A stretch of 64,000 nt of DNA from Bacillus sp. (in: firmicutes) (GTDB lineage Bacteria; Bacillota; Bacilli; Bacillales; Bacillaceae), in the NCBI GenBank assembly GCA_031180405.1, contig JAPSLU010000002.1, forward strand, positions 1-64,000. The letters are read 5' to 3'. The notes under the pieces were generated by a model. It searched no databases. It was not told where the DNA came from and was given only the letters and a program-made list of their open reading frames with translations. Made by a program: the position numbers and the translations under genes. This document shows, piece after piece, positions 19,705 to 28,438 of the stretch. Numbering within the stretch: the first letter of the stretch is position 1; every line of letters starts with the position of its first letter.

Positions 19705-20267
19705 TATATTTTTGACTCATCAAGTGAAATTGTTGCTGTTAATTGATATGTATGAACGTCATATTCATCAACACAAATTGAGCCATGATCTTCTCTTTGA
19801 AACCAGTTTATCACTAGTTCTTTATCGTTTATTATGCCTTCAAATTCGAAAATGAAACAGACTGTTTCGTTTTCTGAATGCCCTGTGTCTAATCTGACAC
19901 ATATATGATTATCTCCAGAATGCTGAACGACACCATCTAGTATATCCAAAAACTTCTTGCTCCAATGTGTGATTGGTTCATCAAACTGCTCAATATTTTT
20001 TTCCTCTCCTAAGACTTCATAGTCTAGTGAAAAGTGTCTGCTGCTCCAATTAAATGTCATAAGGTAGCTTGCAAATAAAGGCATTTTCAAATTACATAGC
20101 TTTGACTCTTGCTGTGCTTCAATTACAATCTCTTCTATAATATCTTGAACTCGATCGTATTTTTGTAAAGAAAGATTTCCCTTAATTAATTGCAGCTTGT
20201 TCATCCAGTCATGACGTGAATGACTCAAAATATTAACAATATTTATCTCATTTTGTTTAGTTTTCAT
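19704..20267 (-). CDS. spo0B: Sporulation initiation phosphotransferase Spo0B
   Basis: About 187 residues from the ATG at 20267, which has TAGGAG upstream; the ORF track adds 12 codons. The phosphorylated histidine lies in SHSRHDWMNKLQLIKGNL (His 19 here, equivalent to His 30 of B. subtilis), within the helical hairpin that forms the dimer four-helix bundle. The rest is a degenerate kinase-like C-terminal domain. Spo0B passes phosphate from Spo0F to Spo0A. The final codons run into structured repeat copy B, which contributes to the TAG stop. It is upstream of obg, as in B. subtilis. Confidence 0.93.
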   Translation of the reverse strand: MKTKQNEINIVNILSHSRHDWMNKLQLIKGNLSLQKYDRVQDIIEEIVIEAQQESKLCNLKMPLFASYLMTFNWSSRHFSLDYEVLGEEKNIEQFDEPITHWSKKFLDILDGVVQHSGDNHICVRLDTGHSENETVCFIFEFEGIINDKELVINWFQREDHGSICVDEYDVHTYQLTATISLDESKI

Positions 20268-20630
20268 ACATTTTCTCCTACTATCTAAAAAAGTTATTTT
20301 CATTAAGGAGTTAATACTAATTTTTAGACTGTATTAAAAATTATAACAAACATTGTTATAGAACATAAGGAGTATTTTTTTCTTTCGTTAAATGGACGAG
20401 TCTAAAAGAGCTTCCATTCAACTTTAGGCGCTAGAAAAATTCATGTTGTAAGAATATCAATCTCATCTATAGTTAGATTTCAAATTGGAGCTAATAGAAG
20501 ATTAGTAATAGAAGCGTTTTGTAGAGTGTGAATGGTTAATTTTTTCTGTATCAACATTTATATTCACTTACATCTATTTTGAAGTTAGCTACTATAAAAC
20601 CCATTGAAAAACTACATCTAAAAAGAAGCC
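20268..20630. promoter_or_regulatory. spo0B upstream region with dyad operator-like site
   Basis: A gene-free stretch between rpmA and spo0B. At 20342-20360 there is a perfect inverted repeat TATAACAA-ACA-TTGTTATA. On the minus strand it overlaps a TATAAT (20340-20345) about 75 bases before spo0B, with only a weak -35 (TTATGT). This is consistent with a separate, possibly repressor-controlled promoter for spo0B-obg after the rpmA terminator. I recognise no specific regulator. I see no further structure in the rest of the gap. Confidence 0.45.
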
Positions 20631-20636
20631 TTAAAA

Positions 20637-20666
20637 AAACTCTAACCTGATGTCAGGCTAGAGTTT
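20637..20666 (-). terminator. Intrinsic terminator after rpmA
   Basis: The stem AAACTCTAACCTGA / TCAGGCTAGAGTTT has one mismatch and on the minus strand is followed by TTTTTTTAAGG. It ends the rplU-prp-rpmA transcript. Confidence 0.85.
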
Positions 20667-20675
20667 TTAGTAAAC

Positions 20676-20972
<297 letters not shown>

Positions 20973-21314
20973 TCACCTCCTGCTTTGTTCATATGATACC
21001 GAAATATATTGTCCATAGTCTCTTTCGATTGTTTGGAGAGATACGACCATTCCTTCTAACAATAATTGAACTTTATCACTCGTTGATTCGTCGAGGCCTG
21101 ACGGGATCTTCACTTGGAGAAACCCACCTTCACCTTGATCAATTTGTGGTTCAATATCTGTTAGTGAAAGAACTGCATTCACAGAACCAAAAGTTACAGC
21201 TGATGCTCCTGCACAAACAAGATCCTTGCCGTATTCATCGAATTCAGCATGTCCAGAGAGTGTGAACGATGTTATAAGTCCCTTATTTGAACGATAAATT
21301 TTTGCATTTATCAT
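20973..21314 (-). CDS. prp: Ribosomal-processing cysteine protease Prp
   Basis: A 113-residue protein (YsxB family) with the catalytic pair His 22 (LSGHAEFDEYG) and Cys 34 (DLVCAGASAV), at the same positions as in characterised Firmicute Prp. It cleaves the N-terminal extension of L27 before or during 50S assembly. It lies 11 bases after rplU and 6 bases before rpmA, so substrate and protease are made together. Confidence 0.95.
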   Translation of the reverse strand: MINAKIYRSNKGLITSFTLSGHAEFDEYGKDLVCAGASAVTFGSVNAVLSLTDIEPQIDQGEGGFLQVKIPSGLDESTSDKVQLLLEGMVVSLQTIERDYGQYISVSYEQSRR

Positions 21315-21325
21315 TTCAAATCGCC

Positions 21326-21634
21326 TTACGCGTTGATTTTTTCAATCACAACTTTTGTGTATGGCTGACGGTGACCTTGCTTTTTACGGTAGTTTTTCTT
21401 CGCTTTATATTTGAAGACAGTGATTTTCTTTTGACGACCTTGCTTTTCAACTTTCGCTGTTACAGTCGCACCGCTAACAGTTGGGCTACCAACTTGAACG
21501 TTTTCTCCACCTACAAATAAAACTTTGTCAAACGTTACCGATTCACCTTGATCAGCACCTAGTTTTTCAACGTAGATTACTTGACCTTCTTCAACCTTGA
21601 TTTGTTTTCCACCAGTTTCGATAATTGCGTACAT
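21326..21634 (-). CDS. rplU: 50S ribosomal protein L21
   Basis: A 102-residue L21 beginning [18 protein letters not shown], with the C-terminal [19 protein letters not shown] signature that binds 23S rRNA. The ORF track starts three codons earlier; the ATG at 21634 has AGGAGGTG at ideal spacing. It is the first gene of the rplU-prp-rpmA operon, behind an L21 leader and a good promoter. Confidence 0.98.
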   Translation of the reverse strand: MYAIIETGGKQIKVEEGQVIYVEKLGADQGESVTFDKVLFVGGENVQVGSPTVSGATVTAKVEKQGRQKKITVFKYKAKKNYRKKQGHRQPYTKVVIEKINA

Positions 21635-21644
21635 TCTATGCACC

Positions 21645-21749
21645 TCCTATAAACTAAGACTCGCCAAAATCAGGTGAATGCTAGGCATTGCTTTAACCTT
21701 GATCTGAGCGGTTGTAGGCACGGGTGCGCTACAAGTCATAACATGTAAC
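21645..21749 (-). promoter_or_regulatory. L21 leader RNA element
   Basis: In the 5' untranslated region of rplU the minus strand contains a hairpin TTGTAG / CTACAA around a CGCACCCGTGC loop. AU-poor conserved stretches follow, ending shortly before the ribosome binding site. Position and the hairpin sequence fit the known L21 leader that controls this operon in Bacillus. Confidence 0.7.
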
Positions 21750-21778
21750 ATAATATCAAATAACCATAGATTATGCAA
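21750..21778 (-). promoter_or_regulatory. Sigma-A promoter of rplU-prp-rpmA
   Basis: On the minus strand TTGCAT and TATTAT are separated by exactly 17 bases, directly upstream of the L21 leader. Confidence 0.7.
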
Positions 21779-21807
21779 CTAATTTTTTTGGCAGTTAAAG
21801 GTCCGCG

Positions 21808-23262
21808 TTACTTTACTCTTTTGATAATTGATTGTTTATCACCAATTTGCTTAATCCGATAGCTTGGTAGGGAGGAGAAATTATCCGTGAAAATTAATTT
21901 GAATTTCAACACATCCTCAAGCTTGTCCATATGCGCACCATTTGTTCCCTTTACAAGCTCAATTACTTCACTTGAGGCTTCAATCCACATCGCTTCCTCG
22001 TCCATGAATTGATATTCCCACAATTCTCTTTCTAGCTTATACGCCACAGCTTCAGCTGACAAAGTTCGTCCTGTACCATTACATGTTTTACATCGATCTG
22101 TCAAATTCCTTACAAGGGGCTGACGAATTTTCTTTCTTGTTATCTGTAAAATATTCAATTCGGTAAAGCCAAGTATTTTGTGTTGAACACGATCCTTTTT
22201 CATTTCATGTACCATCGTATCAAGGATTTTTACTTGGTCTTCTTTGTTTTTCATATCAATAAAGTCAATTAAAATGATCCCACTAAGATTTCTTAATCGT
22301 ATTTGTTTTGCAATTTCGATTGCAGCTAATTGATTTGTTTTTAGGACAGTGTCACGCATCGATAATTTCCCGGAAAATTTCCCAGTATTCACGTCAATAG
22401 TCGTCATCGCTTCTGCAAGCTCAATCACAATATATGCACCATTTTTCAACCATACTATTGGCTTCAGTAAATTCTCTATTTCCTGTTCTACTTTATAAAT
22501 TGAGAAGATTCCTTCTTTTTCGTCATGGTATTTTATTGATGAATGAGGGTATAGATGTTTCAACTGTTGAACACGTTCAATTTGATCGCTTATTAAGGTA
22601 TCTTCTTCTTTTACTGCGATTTCGGTTAACATTCGGTCAACAAAGCTTTTGGCTTCAAACACACAAACAGGTTTATCACTTGTTTTGTACTTAACATTTA
22701 AGAACTTCTGCTTTAATGTCATATACTCATTTTCTATTTCCTCATTTAAGCGATCCTTTGAGTCTGTACGAAAAAGAATCCCCTCCTGTTCCTGACACAA
22801 TTTTTGAGCTAGTTGCAGAAGGCGATTTCTCTCTTTTTCATCATCTATTTTTTTCGATACAGCCTCATAGTTTCCAAAAGGCATATACACGAGTAAGCTC
22901 CCACCGAATTCAAGATTCATTGTTAGTTTGGGCCCTTTTTGTTCAGTACCCGTTTTTGTTACTTGAACAAGAATTTTTTCTCCTTCTCTTACATAATGAG
23001 AAATCGATGATTTTATTTCAGTTTGATTTGATTGTTTAAAACTTACAAGATCATTTCGATGAAGATATCCATTTTGCGATAAGCCGATATCGACAAATGC
23101 TGCTTGCATACCCGGAAGTACCTTTTTTACACGTCCAATATAAATATTTCCGACAATCTCATCTTGAGAAGAATAGCTTTGGTGTATTTCGGCAAGTTCA
23201 TCTTTTTCAAAAATAGCACAACGAACTTCATTTACTTTTTCATTTATGATAATTTTACGCAC
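21808..23262 (-). CDS. rng: Ribonuclease E/G family endoribonuclease
   Basis: A 484-residue RNase G-type enzyme without the long C-terminal scaffold of RNase E. An S1 RNA-binding domain lies at about residues 35-120 (GNIYIGRVKKVLPGMQAAFVDIG). The catalytic metal-binding aspartates are in TTIDVNTGKFSG and ILIDFIDMKN. The zinc-link CxxC is in CKTCNGTGRT near residue 400. It would cut single-stranded AU-rich RNA. B. subtilis lacks this family (it uses RNase Y), but several other Bacillaceae keep it here between rplU and spoIVFB. Confidence 0.93.
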   Translation of the reverse strand: MRKIIINEKVNEVRCAIFEKDELAEIHQSYSSQDEIVGNIYIGRVKKVLPGMQAAFVDIGLSQNGYLHRNDLVSFKQSNQTEIKSSISHYVREGEKILVQVTKTGTEQKGPKLTMNLEFGGSLLVYMPFGNYEAVSKKIDDEKERNRLLQLAQKLCQEQEGILFRTDSKDRLNEEIENEYMTLKQKFLNVKYKTSDKPVCVFEAKSFVDRMLTEIAVKEEDTLISDQIERVQQLKHLYPHSSIKYHDEKEGIFSIYKVEQEIENLLKPIVWLKNGAYIVIELAEAMTTIDVNTGKFSGKLSMRDTVLKTNQLAAIEIAKQIRLRNLSGIILIDFIDMKNKEDQVKILDTMVHEMKKDRVQHKILGFTELNILQITRKKIRQPLVRNLTDRCKTCNGTGRTLSAEAVAYKLERELWEYQFMDEEAMWIEASSEVIELVKGTNGAHMDKLEDVLKFKLIFTDNFSSLPSYRIKQIGDKQSIIKRVK

Positions 23263-23363
23263 GTTTTGTTATACTCTCTTTCTTTGTCTACAAATGGTTT
23301 ACGTTCATTTTACTACAACAACCTTTTTCTAGCATCTATCTTCCTTAGTTTTAACAAAGTGAT

Positions 23364-24230
23364 TCAGTAGTCATACACGAGATCACCTATTTTAGACTCT
23401 GTTAATTTATTTGCAAAAAAAGCATGCAAAAGTTCATTTTCGTCCAATTCAAATACCTTTATACCATTTCTCTCAACAATAATTAGATGCTTACACCCTC
23501 GTTGAAATTGTAACAGAACATCATAGACCAGCTCAGATTCCTCGACCACAATTGGTTTAATCCGATTGATAGGATTTTGTTTACCATAATACCTCGCCAT
23601 TAAAAATCTCATGCAACTGTACATTCTATTTTTATGCTCATGATAGAGACTGTAAATAAGAAAGCTAGTGATGATCCACATATTTAAATGGGTAGGAGAT
23701 AAAAAGAGAATAGCTGATACGTAAATGCATAAAAAGATAATCGACGTCACCATCATATAGGAATGAGCTTTTTGATATGACCAATGATTTGAAAATAAAA
23801 TAAATATTAATTTGCCCCCATCAAGTGGCCAAACAGGCAGTAAGTTAAACAGGAGAATCGAAACGTTGTAAAACGTGAACATATGATAATCAGAGGTGGT
23901 CATAATATGACTAGCATGTAGGAGAAAAACAGCCCCCTGTATCCATAGATGCTGAAGAGGTCCTGCCAAAATAACTATACACTCTTCCTTCAACGAGCGA
24001 TTACCATGTTCATCGACTTCTGCAACACCTCCAAACGGAAGGAGCATGATTGATTTTATCCTCCAAGAAAAAAAATGAGCGCTAAATGCATGGCCCATTT
24101 CATGTACAAAAATAATGATCATTAAAAAGAACAGTTGTTTAAAGTTAGCAGTTACAACGCTTATTGTAATCATGACCCATAACAAAGGATGTATATGAAT
24201 TTTTTGGAGAAGTGTTAGGTATCTATTCAA
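23364..24230 (-). CDS. spoIVFB: Stage IV sporulation intramembrane metalloprotease SpoIVFB
   Basis: A 288-residue site-2 protease (M50B). Zinc ligands are in VHEMGHAF (His 43, Glu 44, His 47) and in LLPVWPLDGGK (Asp 137), the same numbering as in B. subtilis. Six hydrophobic segments precede a C-terminal CBS-like domain (about residues 220-288). In the outer forespore membrane it cleaves pro-sigma-K, releasing the late mother-cell sigma factor. Its TTG start overlaps the end of spoIVFA, so the two are translationally coupled, matching their complex. Confidence 0.95.
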   Translation of the reverse strand: MNRYLTLLQKIHIHPLLWVMITISVVTANFKQLFFLMIIIFVHEMGHAFSAHFFSWRIKSIMLLPFGGVAEVDEHGNRSLKEECIVILAGPLQHLWIQGAVFLLHASHIMTTSDYHMFTFYNVSILLFNLLPVWPLDGGKLIFILFSNHWSYQKAHSYMMVTSIIFLCIYVSAILFLSPTHLNMWIITSFLIYSLYHEHKNRMYSCMRFLMARYYGKQNPINRIKPIVVEESELVYDVLLQFQRGCKHLIIVERNGIKVFELDENELLHAFFANKLTESKIGDLVYDY

Positions 24231-25017
24231 ATTGTATCACCTGTATTGGGTCAATAAAGGAATCACCCTTTTTAATGGCAAAATAATAAGTACCTTTTTG
24301 ATTATCGGATAGCTTTATTTTGCCTAACTCTTTCCCTTTTTCAACAAAATCATAGAGTGGAACATCAATTTTATCTAAGTTCCCGTACCATGATTTAGTA
24401 CCATCAGAATGTTGAAGGACAATTGTTAGACCCGTGTCTTCCTTTTCGCCAGCTTCGATGATGATCCCCTCGTTCATAGCTTCAACAGAAGGTCTATTGG
24501 TTTCAACCATAATGCCCTGGCCATTATCTTTGAACGATTCTAACACCTTTCCAGAAGCTGGGACTGCAAGTTCAGCAACCTGTGTGTCACTTTCTGTTTC
24601 TTTACTATCAGATGAATTTGTATTAAATAAGGCTAACGGCTCACCAAATTGATCTCGATACCACTTAGATACAGTAGCAAACTGAAACTCTTCTTCAAGT
24701 GAATAATGAACAGCCTTTTTTGCTTGGTCAAACATAGGGGAACCGTTTTTAAATACAATTGCTGATAATAAGACTAAGACAGCTGAAAATAAAATTTTAA
24801 ACATAAAGACCTCTGTACGAAAGAGTGGGTGAGCACCATTGTTTTTTCCCGGCCCACCTTCATAGGTTGGAGGTGAATATACACCACCATATCGTTCCTC
24901 ATCACTTATAAATAATGATGTTCTCTTTGATTTTTCTTCGCCATTACCACTTGGTAAACCGCGTTCTCGCTTTCGTTTAGCTATTCTTTTCCTTACTTCA
25001 TCCGCTCGATGACTCAT
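24223..25017 (-). CDS. spoIVFA: Stage IV sporulation protein SpoIVFA
   Basis: About 264 residues from the ATG giving MSHRADEVRKRIAKRKRE; the ORF track adds seven codons. A basic cytoplasmic N-terminal part is followed by one transmembrane segment (about residues 75-95) and an extracytoplasmic M23/LytM-like domain (GIIIEAGEKEDTGLTIVLQHSDGTKSWYGNL) without an intact catalytic set. SpoIVFA holds SpoIVFB inactive with BofA and is degraded by SpoIVB to trigger pro-sigma-K processing. Its coupling with spoIVFB is conserved. Confidence 0.92.
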   Translation of the reverse strand: MSHRADEVRKRIAKRKRERGLPSGNGEEKSKRTSLFISDEERYGGVYSPPTYEGGPGKNNGAHPLFRTEVFMFKILFSAVLVLLSAIVFKNGSPMFDQAKKAVHYSLEEEFQFATVSKWYRDQFGEPLALFNTNSSDSKETESDTQVAELAVPASGKVLESFKDNGQGIMVETNRPSVEAMNEGIIIEAGEKEDTGLTIVLQHSDGTKSWYGNLDKIDVPLYDFVEKGKELGKIKLSDNQKGTYYFAIKKGDSFIDPIQVIQFE

Positions 25018-25074
25018 CCCCATCCATCCTTTTGGCAAGTTTGTACAAGTATATGTCTTGTCCAGAAGGGATAT

Positions 25075-25245
25075 GAATGTTTTCTTTAGAAAAAGCTGGT
25101 TTCAACTTTGTTGCTTTAAACTAAATCAGGTTGGTTGATTTATCCTCCAGGATGCAGCACCTTCCCGCAGCTTTTACAGGAATCTCACATACCATCTCAA
25201 CCTAATCAGTTTTATTCAAAGAACATCTTCTATAACAACAAATTA
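25075..25245. other. Structured non-coding stretch between minD and spoIVFA
   Basis: Read on the minus strand, AACTGATTAGGTTG can pair with CAACCAACCTGATTTAGTT further along. This closes about 60 bases that include GCTGCGGGAAGGTGCTGC and ATCCTGGAGGAT hairpin-forming sequences. The G+C content is above that of the flanks and no ORF fits. It lies between the minD terminator and the spoIVFA start, so it may be the leader of spoIVFA or an independent small RNA. I compared it by eye with TPP, SAM, cobalamin, T-box and SRP RNA features and found no match. Confidence 0.45.
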
Positions 25246-25273
25246 TAGAAAAGAGCCTTAGAAAAAGAAAAAA

Positions 25274-25325
25274 GACTAGTATCTCATCTAACCAACCTGA
25301 TTGGTTTTAGATATTGAAACTAGTC
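25274..25325 (-). terminator. Strong terminator after minD
   Basis: On the minus strand the nested stems GACTAGT / ACTAGTC and ATCTAAAACCAA / TTGGTTAGAT form a long hairpin followed by TTTTTTC. It closes the mreBCD-minCD operon. Confidence 0.85.
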
Positions 25326-25359
25326 ATTCTGATTTTACTATAAAACTATCAATCTAACT

Positions 25360-26163
25360 CTAAACGCGCACACCAAAGAATTTCTTTAATTTGACCAACA
25401 TACCTTTATTTGGTTCTTCTAGAGATTGTAATGGAACAGATTCACCTAAGATACGACGTGCAATATTCCGATATGCTATTGCAGCACGGTTGTTTGGATC
25501 CATTGCAATTGGTTCACCATTGTTTGATGCTTTGATAACATCATCATCATCAGCTACAATCCCAATAAGATCAATCGATAAATGAGTGACAATCTCATCG
25601 ACATCTAGCATGTCCCCATTTTTCACTAGGTGATTTCGGATACGATTTATGACTAGCTTTGGTGGTTCAATTTCTTCTTGTTCTAACAAACCAATAATTC
25701 GGTCTGCATCCCGAACAGCAGATATTTCAGGTGTTGTGACAACAATCGCTTTATCTGCTCCCGCTACTGCATTTTTATATCCCTGTTCAATTCCAGCTGG
25801 ACAGTCAATTACGATATAATCATAATCTTGTTTTAATTCATTAATTAGCTTTTTCATTTGTTCTGGTTTAACAGCAGTTTTATCACTTGTTTGTGCTGCT
25901 GGTAATAAGTACAGTAAATCTTCAAATCGTTTATCTTTTACAAGAGCTTGATGTATTTTACAACGTCCTTCTATCACATCAACCAAGTCATAGATAATTC
26001 TGTTTTCAAGTCCCATTACGACATCCAGGTTTCGAAGACCGATGTCTGTATCTACTAGACAAACACGTTTGCCTAATATAGCTAAAGCTGTCCCAATATT
26101 TGCTGACGTCGTTGTTTTCCCAACGCCACCTTTACCTGAGGTAATGACAATTGCTTCACCCAT
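25360..26163 (-). CDS. minD: Septum site-determining ATPase MinD
   Basis: A 267-residue deviant-Walker ATPase: P loop SGKGGVGKTTTSANIGTA near the N terminus, switch DTDIGLRNLDVVMGLENR, IDCPAGIEQGYKNAV, and a C-terminal amphipathic membrane-targeting helix (MLVKLKKFFGVRV). MinD recruits MinC to the membrane to prevent polar division. It lies 2 bases after minC and is the last gene of the mre-min operon. Confidence 0.97.
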   Translation of the reverse strand: MGEAIVITSGKGGVGKTTTSANIGTALAILGKRVCLVDTDIGLRNLDVVMGLENRIIYDLVDVIEGRCKIHQALVKDKRFEDLLYLLPAAQTSDKTAVKPEQMKKLINELKQDYDYIVIDCPAGIEQGYKNAVAGADKAIVVTTPEISAVRDADRIIGLLEQEEIEPPKLVINRIRNHLVKNGDMLDVDEIVTHLSIDLIGIVADDDDVIKASNNGEPIAMDPNNRAAIAYRNIARRILGESVPLQSLEEPNKGMLVKLKKFFGVRV

Positions 26164-26165
26164 TG

Positions 26166-26858
26166 TTAGATTCCTCCCTCAAACCTTGTTAAATTTGGTC
26201 GTAGATGAGTAAGATGCTGTAATCTTTCAATTACCATTTCTTCATCTTCATTTATATAAGCACATTCCATTTCACTACCCTCATTTGGGATATGATCTGG
26301 AGCTCGATTGATAATATCACCAATTCTAAGCTGTGAGGGCTTCATTATCGAAGCAGCAATAACAGCATGTTGGTTTCCATCAACACCTGCGTGAGCAATC
26401 CCCTTTAACGCTCCTAGTATGAAAATATTTCCTGCGGCACTAACAGTTCCACCAGGATTTACATCACCAATTAGAAGTAAGTCGCCCTTAACCTTTAAAA
26501 TCTGTCCTGAGCGGACAATCTTTGCAACTGAAACAACCTCTGTTTCCCTTTTTAATCTTAGGGCCTCATCCTTAGTCATCACATTGCTTTCAATTGATTC
26601 AACTAAAAGATTACGCTTTTGTTTGATAACTGATTCTAGTTTTTCTCGCTGATTCGTATTAACAAAACGGTTTCCAACCTTAACATTTACTCCAATAACA
26701 GGACCAGTTTGTTGTACATACTGCTTTAATGACAGCATTTCTTCTAGTTCTTGGAGCAATTGGTCAAAAGAACATGAATCATCGAGATGCAACGTTAAGC
26801 CATCTTTCGTGCCTTTTATCGTAACATATTGTTGTTTTTGGACCTTCATGACGTTCAC
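26166..26858 (-). CDS. minC: Septum formation inhibitor MinC
   Basis: A 230-residue protein with an N-terminal FtsZ-inhibiting domain (QQYVTIKGTKDGLTLHLDD), a short linker, and a C-terminal right-handed beta-helix (RSGQILKVKGDLLLIGDVNPGG, GNIFILGALKGIAHAG) that dimerises and binds MinD. The order mreB-mreC-mreD-minC-minD is as in B. subtilis. Confidence 0.96.
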   Translation of the reverse strand: MNVMKVQKQQYVTIKGTKDGLTLHLDDSCSFDQLLQELEEMLSLKQYVQQTGPVIGVNVKVGNRFVNTNQREKLESVIKQKRNLLVESIESNVMTKDEALRLKRETEVVSVAKIVRSGQILKVKGDLLLIGDVNPGGTVSAAGNIFILGALKGIAHAGVDGNQHAVIAASIMKPSQLRIGDIINRAPDHIPNEGSEMECAYINEDEEMVIERLQHLTHLRPNLTRFEGGI

Positions 26859-26932
26859 CTCAACGATTTTACTATTCGACAGAACTGCCCTAAATCCTTT
26901 TTTTACGTGATAATAAAGTCATAGTTTTTAAA

Positions 26933-27469
26933 TTACTGTTTGAATGATCCATCTTCAGATTCAGCAATTTTTAATTTTGTTAAAAACGACTTCAATGGAA
27001 AAATAAATAACATTGCGAAAACCAGGTTAATGGCAAGTGTAGATAGCAACCTTTGTGTTGTAAATAAGTATAACGACATATTTGTCGTTCCGATCAAATA
27101 ATTTATACCGTATACATAAAACTCAAGTATAGCGATTGCGAGAATTGAAAGGAAAATAACGATAAATATTTGTCCATGTAGTACCTTCATCGCTTTTGAA
27201 ATAAGATACGCCAGAAACCCATAGGCAAATAAATAAATACCGATTACTTCAATATAGACAACATCATGTAGAAACCCAAAAATTAAACCAAATAACATTC
27301 CTTGTGTCCGGTTTAAATAAACGGTTATAAAAATGACAAGAATCAAGACAAATCTAGGTATATATACATAATCTTCTCCTAAAAAAGGAACATGCACAAG
27401 ATGTGCGAAGGAACTTTCACTAATAAATGCAAATAAAACAAGAAAAGGAAGAATGAAACGCCTCAACAT
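26933..27469 (-). CDS. mreD: Rod shape-determining membrane protein MreD
   Basis: A 178-residue protein with five to six transmembrane segments and the short conserved region TQGMLFGLIFGFLHDVVY (about residues 55-72) typical of MreD. It links MreC and the elongasome in the membrane. Its start overlaps the last base of mreC, indicating coupling. Confidence 0.92.
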   Translation of the reverse strand: MLRRFILPFLVLFAFISESSFAHLVHVPFLGEDYVYIPRFVLILVIFITVYLNRTQGMLFGLIFGFLHDVVYIEVIGIYLFAYGFLAYLISKAMKVLHGQIFIVIFLSILAIAILEFYVYGINYLIGTTNMSLYLFTTQRLLSTLAINLVFAMLFIFPLKSFLTKLKIAESEDGSFKQ

Positions 27470-28404
27470 TATTCCTCCTCTTCCTCTGTCATTGCCTCAA
27501 CTGGGTCCACTGACGGGGCAACACGATCCGCAACCCAAACACGATCAATATCATAAAAGTTAGCAGCTGGTTTTATATAAGCCATTTGTTCTAAACCATA
27601 CGAATCTGGCTCTACTTCCATGATTTCTCCAATCACAATTCCACCTGGAAAAACGCCACCAGTTCCAGCTGTTATGACTTTTTGACCTTCAACTAGCTTT
27701 ATATCAGATTCAATCCTACGAAGTAAAAGTGCCCCTTTTTCCTCATCATAGCCTTCTATTAATCCCGTTACTTTTTCGTTATTACTATTTTTTTTACTAT
27801 CTTCTTCTTTTCCGTCTTCACTCTCGTTTATTTCCAATGGTTGTACCTCAGCCGATATTCTATTCTTCAAATCTGTGGCACTTAATAACTGAACTGTTGA
27901 TGAGAATTGTGAGGTGGATTTTACTTTCCCAACTAACCCTTGTGCCGTGATAACCGCCATGTTTGGCTCAACGCCATCTTGTTCACCTTTATCAATTGAA
28001 ATATAGTCATACCATCTATCTGGATTTCGTCCAATAACAGCTGAAAAAATAGGATTATATTTTCGTATATCTGAAACTTCTCCAAGTTCAGTTTTTAATT
28101 TTTCATTTTCTACCTTATATTCTTGAAGATCTGCCTCAAGCTGCATATACTCATCAAGTCTACTTTTAAGCAATTCATTTTCTTCATATGTATTTTTAAG
28201 ATCTTTTACATTCCCAAAAAAATTTGTCACATATGTAGCAGGCTTATGAAAAATAGATTGAAAAACACTTACAGTATCTTGCAAGAATTGCTCTGGCCAT
28301 GACAGCTCTCGATTGTCCTTTAACGAAAAACCAATTAATGACACTAAAACAATAACACTAACTAGTAACAAGATAAGGCGTTTATTTAGAAAAAACTGTG
28401 GCAT
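27469..28404 (-). CDS. mreC: Rod shape-determining protein MreC
   Basis: A 311-residue bitopic protein: one N-terminal transmembrane helix (about residues 9-25), a coiled coil (about residues 65-105, YEENELLKSRLDEYMQLEAD), then the MreC beta-barrel domain (RNPDRWYDYISIDKGEQDGV, VITAQGLVGKV, VITAGTGGVFPGGIVIGEI). A Glu/Asp/Asn/Lys-rich insertion near residues 198-212 looks like a surface loop. It scaffolds the elongation machinery. A structured repeat lies in the gap to mreB. Confidence 0.95.
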   Translation of the reverse strand: MPQFFLNKRLILLLVSVIVLVSLIGFSLKDNRELSWPEQFLQDTVSVFQSIFHKPATYVTNFFGNVKDLKNTYEENELLKSRLDEYMQLEADLQEYKVENEKLKTELGEVSDIRKYNPIFSAVIGRNPDRWYDYISIDKGEQDGVEPNMAVITAQGLVGKVKSTSQFSSTVQLLSATDLKNRISAEVQPLEINESEDGKEEDSKKNSNNEKVTGLIEGYDEEKGALLLRRIESDIKLVEGQKVITAGTGGVFPGGIVIGEIMEVEPDSYGLEQMAYIKPAANFYDIDRVWVADRVAPSVDPVEAMTEEEEE

Positions 28405-28438
28405 ATGAACACCCTCTTATCCAATTTAAAAACACACC

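Noticed and set aside
25075-25245. TPP riboswitch suggested by an ACCTGATTTAG string
   Set aside because: The other conserved TPP blocks (CTGAGA and the P1/P3 arrangement) are missing, and spoIVFA is not a thiamine gene.
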